Origin: JBAYIE01 sp041665785
GTDB taxonomy: Bacteria > Bacteroidota > Bacteroidia > UKL13-3
DNA: 64,000 bases
Assembly (NCBI GenBank): GCA_041665785.1
Contig: JBAYIE010000017.1
Coordinates: 1 to 64,000 of the forward strand
Direction: 5' to 3'
Both the position numbers and the translations under genes were made by a program. Within the stretch, counting starts at the first letter, position 1. Each line of letters opens with the position of its first letter. Shown one piece after another: positions 34,392 to 41,262 of this stretch. Under the pieces are notes generated by a model that was not told the DNA's origin, ran no database searches, and was given only the letters and a program-made list of their open reading frames with translations.

Positions 34392-35843
34392 ATGCATAAA
34401 TCTTCTTATAACTGGCAGTTGTTGCCGTTAACCATTCTTGCATTCCTTTTTTATTTCACGCAAACCTGCGGTTTGCCAGGTGTTACACACGATTCCATTT
34501 TCTATTTCCAGGGTGCCGAATACCTTCTGAAAGGACAAGGTTACCTTACTAAAGTTTTTGGAATAGTAAAACCTGCCATGCATTTTCCTCCAATGTATCC
34601 AATGCTGTTGGCCGGATTGAAAGGACTAACCGGCATGGAATTCACCACAGCAACGCTTGTCTTGAATGGTATCTGCTGGTCAGTGAGCATAAGCGGATTG
34701 TGCCTTCTTTTTCAGCGAAACCAACTTTCATTGATTGTATCGTATGGTTTAGCCCTGCTATGCATGTTGCAACACGATGTAATTACTATGTATTATATGG
34801 CCTGGTCGGAAGCCTTGTTTATTACCCTGATGATTTGGGGAATGCATTTATTGCTGATTTTTTCGAAAGAAGGTAAACTGAATTCGGGTCTCCTGGCAGG
34901 TGTTATACTTGGCTTGGCAACGGTAACCCGCTATGCAGGATTTGTATTTGTTCCCTTTTTGTTTGTTTATGTGTGGTGGACAAATGAAAGTATAAAAACA
35001 AAAATCCGCAGGATCTTTATTCCTTTATCCACTTACCTGATTCCGGTTTTACTATGGATGATCCGAAATTACACAGTTAGTGGTAAATGGATGAGCCGCG
35101 AAAACAATATTACCGATTCGCATTTGCCATCCTCGTTTTTAGAAACCGGCATGCGCACCCTGAGTTCCTGGCTTCATTTCGAAAGCAATTCATCCATAAA
35201 TATTATTGGTCCGGGAATCATTGTTCTTGTATTGATAATCGGCCTGTATGCCATGTATCGATTTCACCGCGATGCAACCACACCCATTCCTGAATTAGCA
35301 TGGGTAATGTTGTTTTTGACATATTTGGCTCTGCTCATACTTACTGCTAAGTATGCCGATAAAATAACCCTTCCCGATTACCGCTTGCTGGCGCCTGCCA
35401 ACCTGATGTTCAGTATTTTGCTTTGCCAGTTTTTGATACACTGGTTAAAATCCTTCTCGCTTATAAAATACCTGATTACAGCTATTCTTTTGTACCTGAC
35501 ATACGGCGAATTGAATCAAACCCGGTATCGTTTAGCCGCTTTTCGCAACAACGGTATGGAATTCACCGACCGTAAGCTACTGGAACAAAAACCAGTTATC
35601 GATTCTTTGAAAAACCTGCAGGATTCGTTGCCTATCTTATCCGATAACAACGAAGATGATTATTTGCATTACCTAACCGGTAAAACCATCTTATACCCCA
35701 ATGCTATCTATGATATGGAATACGGGCAACAGTTGTATTTCGCCTTTTACCACGAGCGCAAACACCTGCCTGATCTCGGTTATACGTATTTAAAAAGCGA
35801 TACCATAATTCCGGGGTATTTGTATAAGGTGATGATAAAGTGA
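34392..35843 (+). CDS. GT-C-type membrane glycosyltransferase-like protein
   Basis: About 483 residues with roughly 10 to 12 membrane helices. After the first helix (QLLPLTILAFLFYFTQTCGL) comes a periplasmic loop with the acidic motif VTHDSIFYFQGAEYLLKGQG, then KPAMHFPPMYPMLLAG, a pattern shared by PMT/ArnT-like and other GT-C enzymes. The loop LPVLLWMIRNYTVSGKWMSREN (split: IPVLLWMIRNYTVSG) is another conserved GT-C element. The C-terminal 90 residues lie outside the membrane. It is unrelated in detail to the 14634 GT-C gene. Single gene, divergent from argS. Confidence 0.68.
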   Translation: MHKSSYNWQLLPLTILAFLFYFTQTCGLPGVTHDSIFYFQGAEYLLKGQGYLTKVFGIVKPAMHFPPMYPMLLAGLKGLTGMEFTTATLVLNGICWSVSISGLCLLFQRNQLSLIVSYGLALLCMLQHDVITMYYMAWSEALFITLMIWGMHLLLIFSKEGKLNSGLLAGVILGLATVTRYAGFVFVPFLFVYVWWTNESIKTKIRRIFIPLSTYLIPVLLWMIRNYTVSGKWMSRENNITDSHLPSSFLETGMRTLSSWLHFESNSSINIIGPGIIVLVLIIGLYAMYRFHRDATTPIPELAWVMLFLTYLALLILTAKYADKITLPDYRLLAPANLMFSILLCQFLIHWLKSFSLIKYLITAILLYLTYGELNQTRYRLAAFRNNGMEFTDRKLLEQKPVIDSLKNLQDSLPILSDNNEDDYLHYLTGKTILYPNAIYDMEYGQQLYFAFYHERKHLPDLGYTYLKSDTIIPGYLYKVMIK

Positions 35844-35849
35844 GGTATT

Positions 35850-35978
35850 ATGAGTATTAGATTTTTTTTAGCAACGTATGGTGTAATTTCTACTTCTAAA
35901 CTTAAAAAGAGAATCTGTTGGTATGTGGCTGAAAAGTATGGAAAATCCATCAAAAACGGATTAATTATTCATAAATAA
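35850..35978 (+). CDS. Possible small ORF, 42 residues
   Basis: ATG at 35850 to TAA at 35976-35978, six bases after the preceding stop codon and one base before the GTG of the next gene. It encodes a basic peptide beginning MSIRFFLATYGVIST and continuing KLKKRICWYVAEKYGKS. No domain is recognised. Support is positional only (tight spacing on both sides), so it may be a chance frame or the remnant of a longer gene. Confidence 0.3.
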   Translation: MSIRFFLATYGVISTSKLKKRICWYVAEKYGKSIKNGLIIHK

Positions 35979-35979
35979 A

Positions 35980-36702
35980 GTGATCATAGAATTATATAAA
36001 AAAATAATATTGATGATAATCATCAATACTATTCTTATTAATACCGGACTTTGTCAAAAGAACATTTTGATCAACCCGGATTTTACACTGGAAAACACCT
36101 GTGAAGAATACAAAGTTAAATGCCTCTTCAAAGGCTGGTTCTATTTCGGTATAGCTCCCGCAACCTTAATATTAGGCAAAGACAGAGGAGTCAAAAAAAG
36201 TGCATTGAAAGTAGTAACAGCCCCTAAAAACATTGTTTCAACTATTGAGCAAAACAAAATAATCCTTTATTCAACTTATATAGTTGGAGCTACTATGAAA
36301 CCGCTCCAAACCGAAAAGAAATACCAATTGAAGATTGTACTTAAGAATAAATCCAACTGTGGATTACAAATTGGATTTTTCAAAGACTTCCTTATGAAAA
36401 ACGATGCAGATACCTTGTCCTTTCGCTCAATTCAATTCCAAAACTTTAGATTATCAGGTAGGTGGTTCAATTCTTATATCTCCCCCCCTCATGACTCCTC
36501 CCTTTATTTAGTATTGAGATTCTCAAAGCAAAACCAGAAGGACAACGAACGCGTTATTATTGAAAGTATTGAGTTAATTGATACAGAAGAAAAAGATCAA
36601 CCGGAATGGAAATATCTCGAACGAATTAATGATGTATACGCAATTACTCGCAGACACAATTACAAGTTACATAGCGGAGCGTTTACAACATTTCCCAAAT
36701 AG
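35980..36702 (+). CDS. Secreted protein of unknown function, jelly-roll-like N-terminus
   Basis: Protein of 240 residues from GTG 35980 (or about 229 from ATG 36013). The hydrophobic N-terminus IILMIIINTILINTGLCQ ends like a signal peptide; the GTG start supplies the preceding KK charge. The mature start KNILINPDFTLENTCEEY resembles the NLVPNPSFE... opening of carbohydrate-binding-like domains that precede OmpA or sorting domains in Bacteroidota. Strand-rich pattern follows, with RVIIESIELID near the end as in such jelly rolls. No OmpA or T9SS domain follows. The gene is visibly more AT-rich than its neighbours and borders a repeat-rich, tRNA-linked region, suggesting recent acquisition. Confidence 0.55.
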   Translation: MIIELYKKIILMIIINTILINTGLCQKNILINPDFTLENTCEEYKVKCLFKGWFYFGIAPATLILGKDRGVKKSALKVVTAPKNIVSTIEQNKIILYSTYIVGATMKPLQTEKKYQLKIVLKNKSNCGLQIGFFKDFLMKNDADTLSFRSIQFQNFRLSGRWFNSYISPPHDSSLYLVLRFSKQNQKDNERVIIESIELIDTEEKDQPEWKYLERINDVYAITRRHNYKLHSGAFTTFPK

Positions 36703-36970
36703 CAATTCGAGAAATTAATAAAACATTGTGAATAGTCATTCTGATGCTTTGAATTGTAATATGTTCAGTGAAGTGGGTAGACCGCGAAATTCACAAGTAA
36801 GACCGTAATTTTCATTACGGCCTTCTCTGCTTCTCAGAAATTCGCTGGATAAATTATACCGCACAAATAATTTACTGATCCAAAAGAATTATTAGATGGA
36901 GGATAGCCGCGAAGCAGAGACTCGCTGCGCTCGTCACGCTTCCCGGCAACAGTGAAGCGTGAAGGCCGGG
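36703..36970. other. Intergenic stretch built of inverted repeats
   Basis: CCGTAAT/ATTACGG hairpin at about 36813-36830, a CACGCTTC/GAAGCGTG hairpin at about 36936-36962 interleaved with CCCGGC/GCCGGG, and the 16-base string CGGCCTTCTCTGCTTC occurring both near 36828 and at 37001. GAAGCAGAGA near 36911 is the inverse of part of that string. The repeated pieces look like duplicated terminator material next to the tRNA array; no gene is seen. Confidence 0.6.
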
Positions 36971-37007
36971 AGAAAAACAAAAAGGCCGAAACTCTCGTCT
37001 CGGCCTT
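36971..37007 (-). terminator. Terminator after tRNA-Arg(TCT)
   Basis: On the minus strand AAGGCCGA (plus 37000-37007) pairs with TCGGCCTT (plus 36982-36989) across a 10-base loop, followed by a run TTTTTGTTTTTC. It lies 13 bases after the tRNA 3' end and would end the transcript of the whole array. Confidence 0.9.
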
Positions 37008-37020
37008 CTCTGCTTCACTG

Positions 37021-37094
37021 TAGTCCCAACAGGATTCGAACCTGTGACCTACGGTTTAGAAAACCGGTGCTCTATCCAGCTGAGCTATGGGACC
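37021..37094 (-). tRNA. tRNA-Arg (anticodon TCT), intact copy
   Basis: Seventy-four bases forming a full cloverleaf: acceptor GGTCCCA/TGGGACT (first pair G-T) with discriminator A, D-stem GCTC/GAGC, anticodon loop TTTCTAA giving TCT, T-stem ACAGG/CCTGT with loop TTCGAAT. The outermost pair of the anticodon stem is a C-T mismatch. CCA is not encoded. It is the most downstream element of an array whose other members are truncated copies of this tRNA. Confidence 0.95.
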
Positions 37095-37194
37095 ATTTTA
37101 AGTCAAACTTCCTTTTATTTCAAACCTGGTGCTCCCTGCCTGCCTTGCTCCGTCCCGCGCGTGGCAGGCAGGTATCCAGCTGAGCTATGGGACC
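37095..37194 (-). repeat. 100-base tRNA-derived unit 1
   Basis: In transcription direction: first 22 bases of tRNA-Arg(TCT) through GGATA of the D-loop, a 38-base palindrome (arms CCTGCCTGCC and GGCAGGCAGG), GAGCACC of the tRNA, then a spacer ending GTTTGACTTAAAAT, directly followed by the intact tRNA. The last 10 bases of the GIY-YIG gene overlap its tRNA part. Confidence 0.95.
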
Positions 37195-37424
37195 AAATTT
37201 TTCAGAAAGGTCTTTCCAAAACCTGACTTCAAATATATTTCTTTTTTTCGAGCCTCTTTCCATTCTCCAACTTCAATGCTGTAAATCAATTCCCAAGGTT
37301 TATATCCTTTTGTTGATTTAGTTTTTCCCGAATTATGTTCACCTACTCTTCGTTCTATGTTTGTGGTCATACCTACATAGATCCGTCCATCTACTTTACT
37401 TTTTATGGCGTACACAAAGTACAT
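37185..37424 (-). CDS. Small GIY-YIG endonuclease (copy B) inside the tRNA-Arg(TCT) array
   Basis: Protein of 79 residues from ATG 37424 (a TTG one codon earlier is also possible). Candidate catalytic residues sit at the same positions as in copy A: Tyr5 (VYAI), Tyr16 (IYVG), Arg25/Arg26 and His30 (RRVGEHN) and Glu62 (ARKKE). The C-terminus FLKNLVP and its TAG stop codon are encoded by the first 10 bases of a tRNA-Arg copy (GGTCCCATAG), so gene and tRNA fragment overlap. It has no promoter of its own and lies between tRNA-derived units 2 and 1. Probably a homing-type nuclease that propagates by cutting tRNA-Arg genes; the target is inferred. Confidence 0.88.
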   Translation of the reverse strand: MYFVYAIKSKVDGRIYVGMTTNIERRVGEHNSGKTKSTKGYKPWELIYSIEVGEWKEARKKEIYLKSGFGKTFLKNLVP

Positions 37425-37444
37425 CAATTTATTATTTCATTGGC

Positions 37445-37511
37445 GGTGCTCCCTGCCTGCCTTGCTCCGGCCCACGCGTGGCAGGCAGGTATCCAGCTGA
37501 GCTATGGGACC
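37445..37511 (-). repeat. tRNA-derived unit 2, ahead of the GIY-YIG gene
   Basis: First 22 bases of tRNA-Arg(TCT), a 38-base palindrome (37452-37489) in the D-loop and GAGCACC. After that it leads within 20 bases into the GIY-YIG start codon instead of the spacer found in the other units. Palindrome loop is most like that of unit 3. Confidence 0.93.
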
Positions 37512-37611
37512 ATTTTAAGTCAAACTTCCTTTTGTTTCATAAGCGGTGCTCCCTGCCTGCCTTGCTCCGGCCCGCGCGTGGCAGGCAGGTATCCAGCTGA
37601 GCTATGGGACC
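37512..37611 (-). repeat. 100-base tRNA-derived unit 3
   Basis: Same organisation and length as unit 1. Its bases just after GAGCACC (GCTTATGAAACAAA) resemble the leader of the GIY-YIG gene in unit 2 (GCCAATGAAATAAT), which suggests it once preceded a nuclease gene that was deleted. Confidence 0.93.
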
Positions 37612-37711
37612 ATTTTAAGTCAAACTTCCTTTTATTTCAAACCTGGTGCTCCCTGCCTGCCTTGCTCCGTCCCGCGAGTGGCAGGCAGGTATCCAGCTGA
37701 GCTATGGGACC
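37612..37711 (-). repeat. 100-base tRNA-derived unit 4
   Basis: Same organisation; nearly identical to unit 1, including the palindrome loop (two base differences) and spacer. It is the promoter-proximal unit and directly follows the unique upstream region. Confidence 0.93.
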
Positions 37712-37738
37712 AACTCCGGTCAATGAAACTCCGGGGTG

Positions 37739-37769
37739 CAAAGAAAATAAAATAGAGGCAGCGTTACAA
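37739..37769 (-). promoter_or_regulatory. Candidate promoter of the tRNA-Arg(TCT) array
   Basis: Minus-strand TTG (plus 37767-37769), a 20-base spacer and TTTCTTTG (plus 37739-37746), one mismatch from TAnnTTTG. It lies 27 bases upstream of unit 4. If it is the original tRNA promoter, all truncated units, the nuclease and the intact tRNA are on one transcript of about 750 bases. Confidence 0.55.
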
Positions 37770-37894
37770 CTATATTTTCTAAACGAAAGCCATGATGAAA
37801 ATGCTTCGAAAACCTGACCAGTATCAGGGATAATTTGTATTTTGAATGCCTTGTGCATCATAACTTTGCCCGCGGTAAATAAATTCTGCTTCCC

Positions 37895-38602
37895 TTGAAA
37901 AAGAATGCTCCACCTATAACCTGCGTTACTTGCCCGCATTTAACCACCTCATCTTTTTGCAGCCTCCATACTGCAGAAGTACAGCGATTGGATCAATACA
38001 AATCTGTTCTCCAATTAAAACGTCACAAAACACTCTTTTACGAAAACGATCAGGTCAAAGGGCTGCATTGCGTGCGTCAGGGTCGCATCAAATTGTTTAA
38101 GACGCTCAACGATGGCAGTGTTCAGATTTTGAAGATTGCCAAAGAATCGGAACTTATCGGGTACCGTGGTTTGCTCGGAAACGGCAAATACATCGCTTCT
38201 GCTGAAGTTATTGAGGATGCTGTGGTATGTTTTATCCCTAAAGAGAGAATCTTTGAACTGATCCATCAAAACCTCTCCTTTTCACTTGGTCTGATGTCCA
38301 AAATTGCCGGAGATATAAGTGAGGCAGAATTGCGATCGGTGAATTTCCTTCAGAAATCGAGTCGCGAACGTCTTGCCGAAGCCTTGCTCCTGCTCGAAAA
38401 ATCGTTTGGCACCTCCCCCGATGGCTTTATTGATCTGATGCTCACCCGCGAAGAAATTGCCGGGTATACCGGCATGGCCGTAGAAACCACCATCCGTTTG
38501 TTGTATGCCATGGTGGAAGAAGGTCTCGTCGAATTGTACAAGAAACGTATTAAAATCCTTGACCGGAACAAGCTGCTTGATATATCAAAAGCCGAAGATT
38601 AA
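37895..38602 (+). CDS. Crp/Fnr-family regulator with N-terminal cysteine cluster
   Basis: Protein of 235 residues. The N-terminus holds Cys10, Cys13 and Cys22 (ITCVTCPHLTTSSFC); further cysteines are Cys59 and Cys112. A cyclic-nucleotide-binding-like beta domain spans about 30-135 (QGRIKLFKTLNDGSVQI) and a winged helix-turn-helix about 165-225 (LTREEIAGYTGMAVETTIRLL, split as LTREEIAGYTGM and AVETTIRLL). The C-x2-C-x8-C cluster plus a later cysteine recalls FNR, which binds a 4Fe-4S cluster and senses O2. Nearby nitric oxide reductase and Fe-S repair genes make an O2/NO role plausible. Sensing chemistry is inferred, not shown. Confidence 0.88.
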   Translation: MKKNAPPITCVTCPHLTTSSFCSLHTAEVQRLDQYKSVLQLKRHKTLFYENDQVKGLHCVRQGRIKLFKTLNDGSVQILKIAKESELIGYRGLLGNGKYIASAEVIEDAVVCFIPKERIFELIHQNLSFSLGLMSKIAGDISEAELRSVNFLQKSSRERLAEALLLLEKSFGTSPDGFIDLMLTREEIAGYTGMAVETTIRLLYAMVEEGLVELYKKRIKILDRNKLLDISKAED

Positions 38603-38744
38603 CACATTGGACCCGTTGTTGAAGTGACACAAATCAATTTTATTTACCTTTATCCGCCTTTAATTTGAGCCCTTGCTTGATTCTTGTTGAAATGCTCCTT
38701 ATGGTTGCAAAACAATAAATTGGAATAAAAAGCATTAATAACAC

Positions 38745-39728
38745 ATGACACAAAAAAGAATACTCATTGCCGGAGGAGCAGGTTATATCGGATCGGTACT
38801 GTCTCCTTACCTCAAAGCACAGAATTATGATATTACTGTGGTGGATCAATGCTGGTTTGGCAACGATCTGCCCGAGGATATGAATGTGATCAAAAAAGAT
38901 ATTTTTGATTTGCGCGTTCCTGATCTGGAAAATTTCGATACAGTTATCTTCCTCGCCGGGTTATCCAATGATCCTATGGCTGAATTCTCGCCCAAAGACA
39001 ATTTTATTTACAATACAGCTCTTCCTGCCTATCTGGGTTTTATGGCCCGCGAAGCCGGTGTTAAGCGACTGATTTATGCCAGCTCCTGCTCGGTTTACGG
39101 GTATACGCACAACAGTACGTTTACCGAAGACGATATCGCTATCAGCAACTACCCATATGGTGTTTCCAAACTACAGGGCGAACAGGCTTTGTTGTCGCTG
39201 GCCGATGAAAATTTTACCGTAGTTTGTTTGCGCCAGGGCACTGTAAGTGGTTATAGCCCACGCATGCGCCTCGACCTGGCCATCAATACCATGTTTAAGC
39301 ATGCTTTGCAGAAAAATGAAATCATCCTGAGCAATCACAAAATCTGGAGACCTATATTAGGACTCACTGATTTGTGTAATGCCTATCACGGAGCTATCGA
39401 AGCACCGCTGTCCCATTCTGAAATTTTCAATATAAGTTCTTTCAATACCACGGTTGGTGAATTGGCAAAAAATGTTGCAGCATTCGTAGAGCAACATTAT
39501 GGATTAACCATTCCTATTCACGATCGTCAGGTTCAGGATTACCGCAACTACAAGGTAAGTACAGAAAAAGCAGAAGAAATGCTGGGTTATGCTCCGAAAC
39601 AGGATGTTCTCGACATCATCAACGGCCTGCACAATAACCTGAGTACCTTCAACAATTTCGACGATCCTCGTTTTTACAATATTGAAGTATTTAAAAAGTT
39701 AATTCTCTCCCGATCCCTCATTGGCTAA
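38745..39728 (+). CDS. NAD-dependent sugar epimerase/dehydratase (extended SDR)
   Basis: Protein of 327 residues. The Rossmann glycine motif is GGAGYIGS (residues about 9-16), then an acidic VVDQ end of strand 2, LAGLSNDP, YASSCSVYGY and the catalytic YPYGVSK (Tyr-x3-Lys) with the preceding Ser in SSCSVYG. The sequence LRQGTVSGYSPRMRLDLAIN is shared by nucleotide-sugar epimerases/dehydratases. It resembles the NAD-dependent epimerases that act on nucleotide sugars of surface glycans; the substrate is not determinable. It ends 61 bases before tnaA; operon membership is unclear. Confidence 0.88.
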   Translation: MTQKRILIAGGAGYIGSVLSPYLKAQNYDITVVDQCWFGNDLPEDMNVIKKDIFDLRVPDLENFDTVIFLAGLSNDPMAEFSPKDNFIYNTALPAYLGFMAREAGVKRLIYASSCSVYGYTHNSTFTEDDIAISNYPYGVSKLQGEQALLSLADENFTVVCLRQGTVSGYSPRMRLDLAINTMFKHALQKNEIILSNHKIWRPILGLTDLCNAYHGAIEAPLSHSEIFNISSFNTTVGELAKNVAAFVEQHYGLTIPIHDRQVQDYRNYKVSTEKAEEMLGYAPKQDVLDIINGLHNNLSTFNNFDDPRFYNIEVFKKLILSRSLIG

Positions 39729-39789
39729 ACCATGACTGTTTCGGGCATTTCATCATCCTTTTCACTCAATTGAACCCAAATCCCCTGCT

Positions 39790-41178
39790 ATGTCCGAACC
39801 CAACAAACTAAGAACGCTGGCTGAACCATTTCGTATTAAAATGGTGGAAGCTTTAAAGATCACTACCGAATCCTATCGCAAAGAGATGTTGGAAAAAGCA
39901 GGATACAATACCTTTCTCCTGCGATCGAGTGATGTTTTTATCGACTTTTTAACCGACAGCGGAACCGGAGCCATGAGCGATAAACAGTGGGCCGGAATGA
40001 TGATTGGAGATGAAAGTTATGCCGGTGCGCGCAGTTGGGAACACCTGGAAGCAGTAGTAAAAGAACTGACCGGCATGCCGCATGTATTGCCTACCCATCA
40101 GGGAAGAGCCGCAGAACGCATTTTGTATGGTATCATCGGTGGTAAGGATAAAATATTTATCAGCAATACCCATTTCGACACCACGCGTGCCAATATTGAA
40201 TTTACCGGGGCAACTGCATTGGATATAATGCCGGAAGCAGCGCTGGATCCGGAAGCCGATATTCCATTCAAAGGAAATATCGATCTGGATAAGTTGGAAC
40301 AACTGCTCTCGCAATATGGCAAAGAACGGGTTGCTGCAGTAATCATGACAGTTACCAACAACTCTTCGGGCGGACAACCGGTGAGCATGGGAAATATGAA
40401 AGCAGTACGCGCCTTATGCGATAAGCATGGTGTAATGATGGTGATCGATGGATGTCGCGTTGCAGAAAATGCCTATTTTGTAAAACACGGAGAGATCGGA
40501 TATTCAGATAAGACCTACGAAGACATTGCCAAAGAAATGCTTCGTCTGGGAGATGCTTTTGTGATGAGTGCCAAAAAAGACGCTCTGGTAAATATGGGCG
40601 GATTGCTCACGCTGAAAGACGAAAAATTAGCCCAGCAATGCATCAATATGCTGATCATTTCAGAAGGATTCACTACCTATGGCGGCCTTTCAGGACGCGA
40701 CATGGAAGCCATTGCTATTGGTTTGAAAGAAGTGTTTGATGCCGATTACCTGCATTACCGCATCCGAAGTACCGGGTATCTGGGAGAACATTTAAGAGCC
40801 AAAGGTATTCCTGTGGTTTGGCCTATTGGTGGTCATGCCGTTTATATTGATGCAAAAAAACTTTATCCGCATATTCCCGTAAACGAATATCCCGGACAGG
40901 CACTGGTTTGCGATTTATACCTCAAAGGTGGAATTCGCTGTGTGGAAGTAGGCAGTGTGATGTTTGGCAAATACGACGAGAAAGGCGCACTGATTCCGGC
41001 CAAGAACGAACTGGTAAGGCTTGCCATTCCACGACGCGTGTATACGCAAAGTCATATCGATTTTGTACTCGATATTTTTGATGATATACTCGAAATGCGC
41101 GATCAGAAACACGGTTATGCGATCACGTATGAACCACCGTTCCTCCGTCATTTCACGGCACGTTTCAAGAAAATTTAA
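39790..41178 (+). CDS. tnaA: Tryptophanase
   Basis: Protein of 462 residues, family length. Cleaves tryptophan to indole, pyruvate and ammonia. The PLP lysine is Lys263 in SAKKDALVNMGG; other beta-eliminating lyase blocks are PTHQGRAAERI, ENAYFVKH and YGGLSGRDMEA. Two residues that separate tryptophanase from tyrosine phenol-lyase are of the tryptophanase type: Asp130 in HFDTTR (Thr in phenol-lyases) and Val387 in CVEVGS (Arg in phenol-lyases, MERG). It precedes a paralogous gene with the opposite residues. Regulation is unknown; no TnaC-like leader is seen. Confidence 0.9.
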   Translation: MSEPNKLRTLAEPFRIKMVEALKITTESYRKEMLEKAGYNTFLLRSSDVFIDFLTDSGTGAMSDKQWAGMMIGDESYAGARSWEHLEAVVKELTGMPHVLPTHQGRAAERILYGIIGGKDKIFISNTHFDTTRANIEFTGATALDIMPEAALDPEADIPFKGNIDLDKLEQLLSQYGKERVAAVIMTVTNNSSGGQPVSMGNMKAVRALCDKHGVMMVIDGCRVAENAYFVKHGEIGYSDKTYEDIAKEMLRLGDAFVMSAKKDALVNMGGLLTLKDEKLAQQCINMLIISEGFTTYGGLSGRDMEAIAIGLKEVFDADYLHYRIRSTGYLGEHLRAKGIPVVWPIGGHAVYIDAKKLYPHIPVNEYPGQALVCDLYLKGGIRCVEVGSVMFGKYDEKGALIPAKNELVRLAIPRRVYTQSHIDFVLDIFDDILEMRDQKHGYAITYEPPFLRHFTARFKKI

Positions 41179-41236
41179 TTTCTGCTTTCATAACAAAAAT
41201 CAAGTCGGAACTTGATAGCAGTCAATTTTTCCGATA

Positions 41237-41260
41237 GGCGTCGGCTTTAGCTTTGATGCC
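41237..41260. repeat. Hairpin element with GCTTTAGC core between tnaA and tpl
   Basis: Twenty-four bases with arms GGCGTC and GATGCC, an asymmetric internal loop and a GCT-TT-AGC core, ending two bases before the tpl ATG. Its core and length match the element at 22941-22964. Could affect tpl translation. Confidence 0.4.
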
Positions 41261-41262
41261 AT

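Noticed and set aside
36959..37183. Plus-strand frames reading across the tRNA array
   Set aside because: They are translations of tRNA and palindrome sequence on the non-transcribed strand.
37095..37711. Regular 100-base repeats suggesting a CRISPR array
   Set aside because: Units are contiguous tRNA fragments with palindromes and nearly identical spacers; there are no unique spacers and no cas genes.
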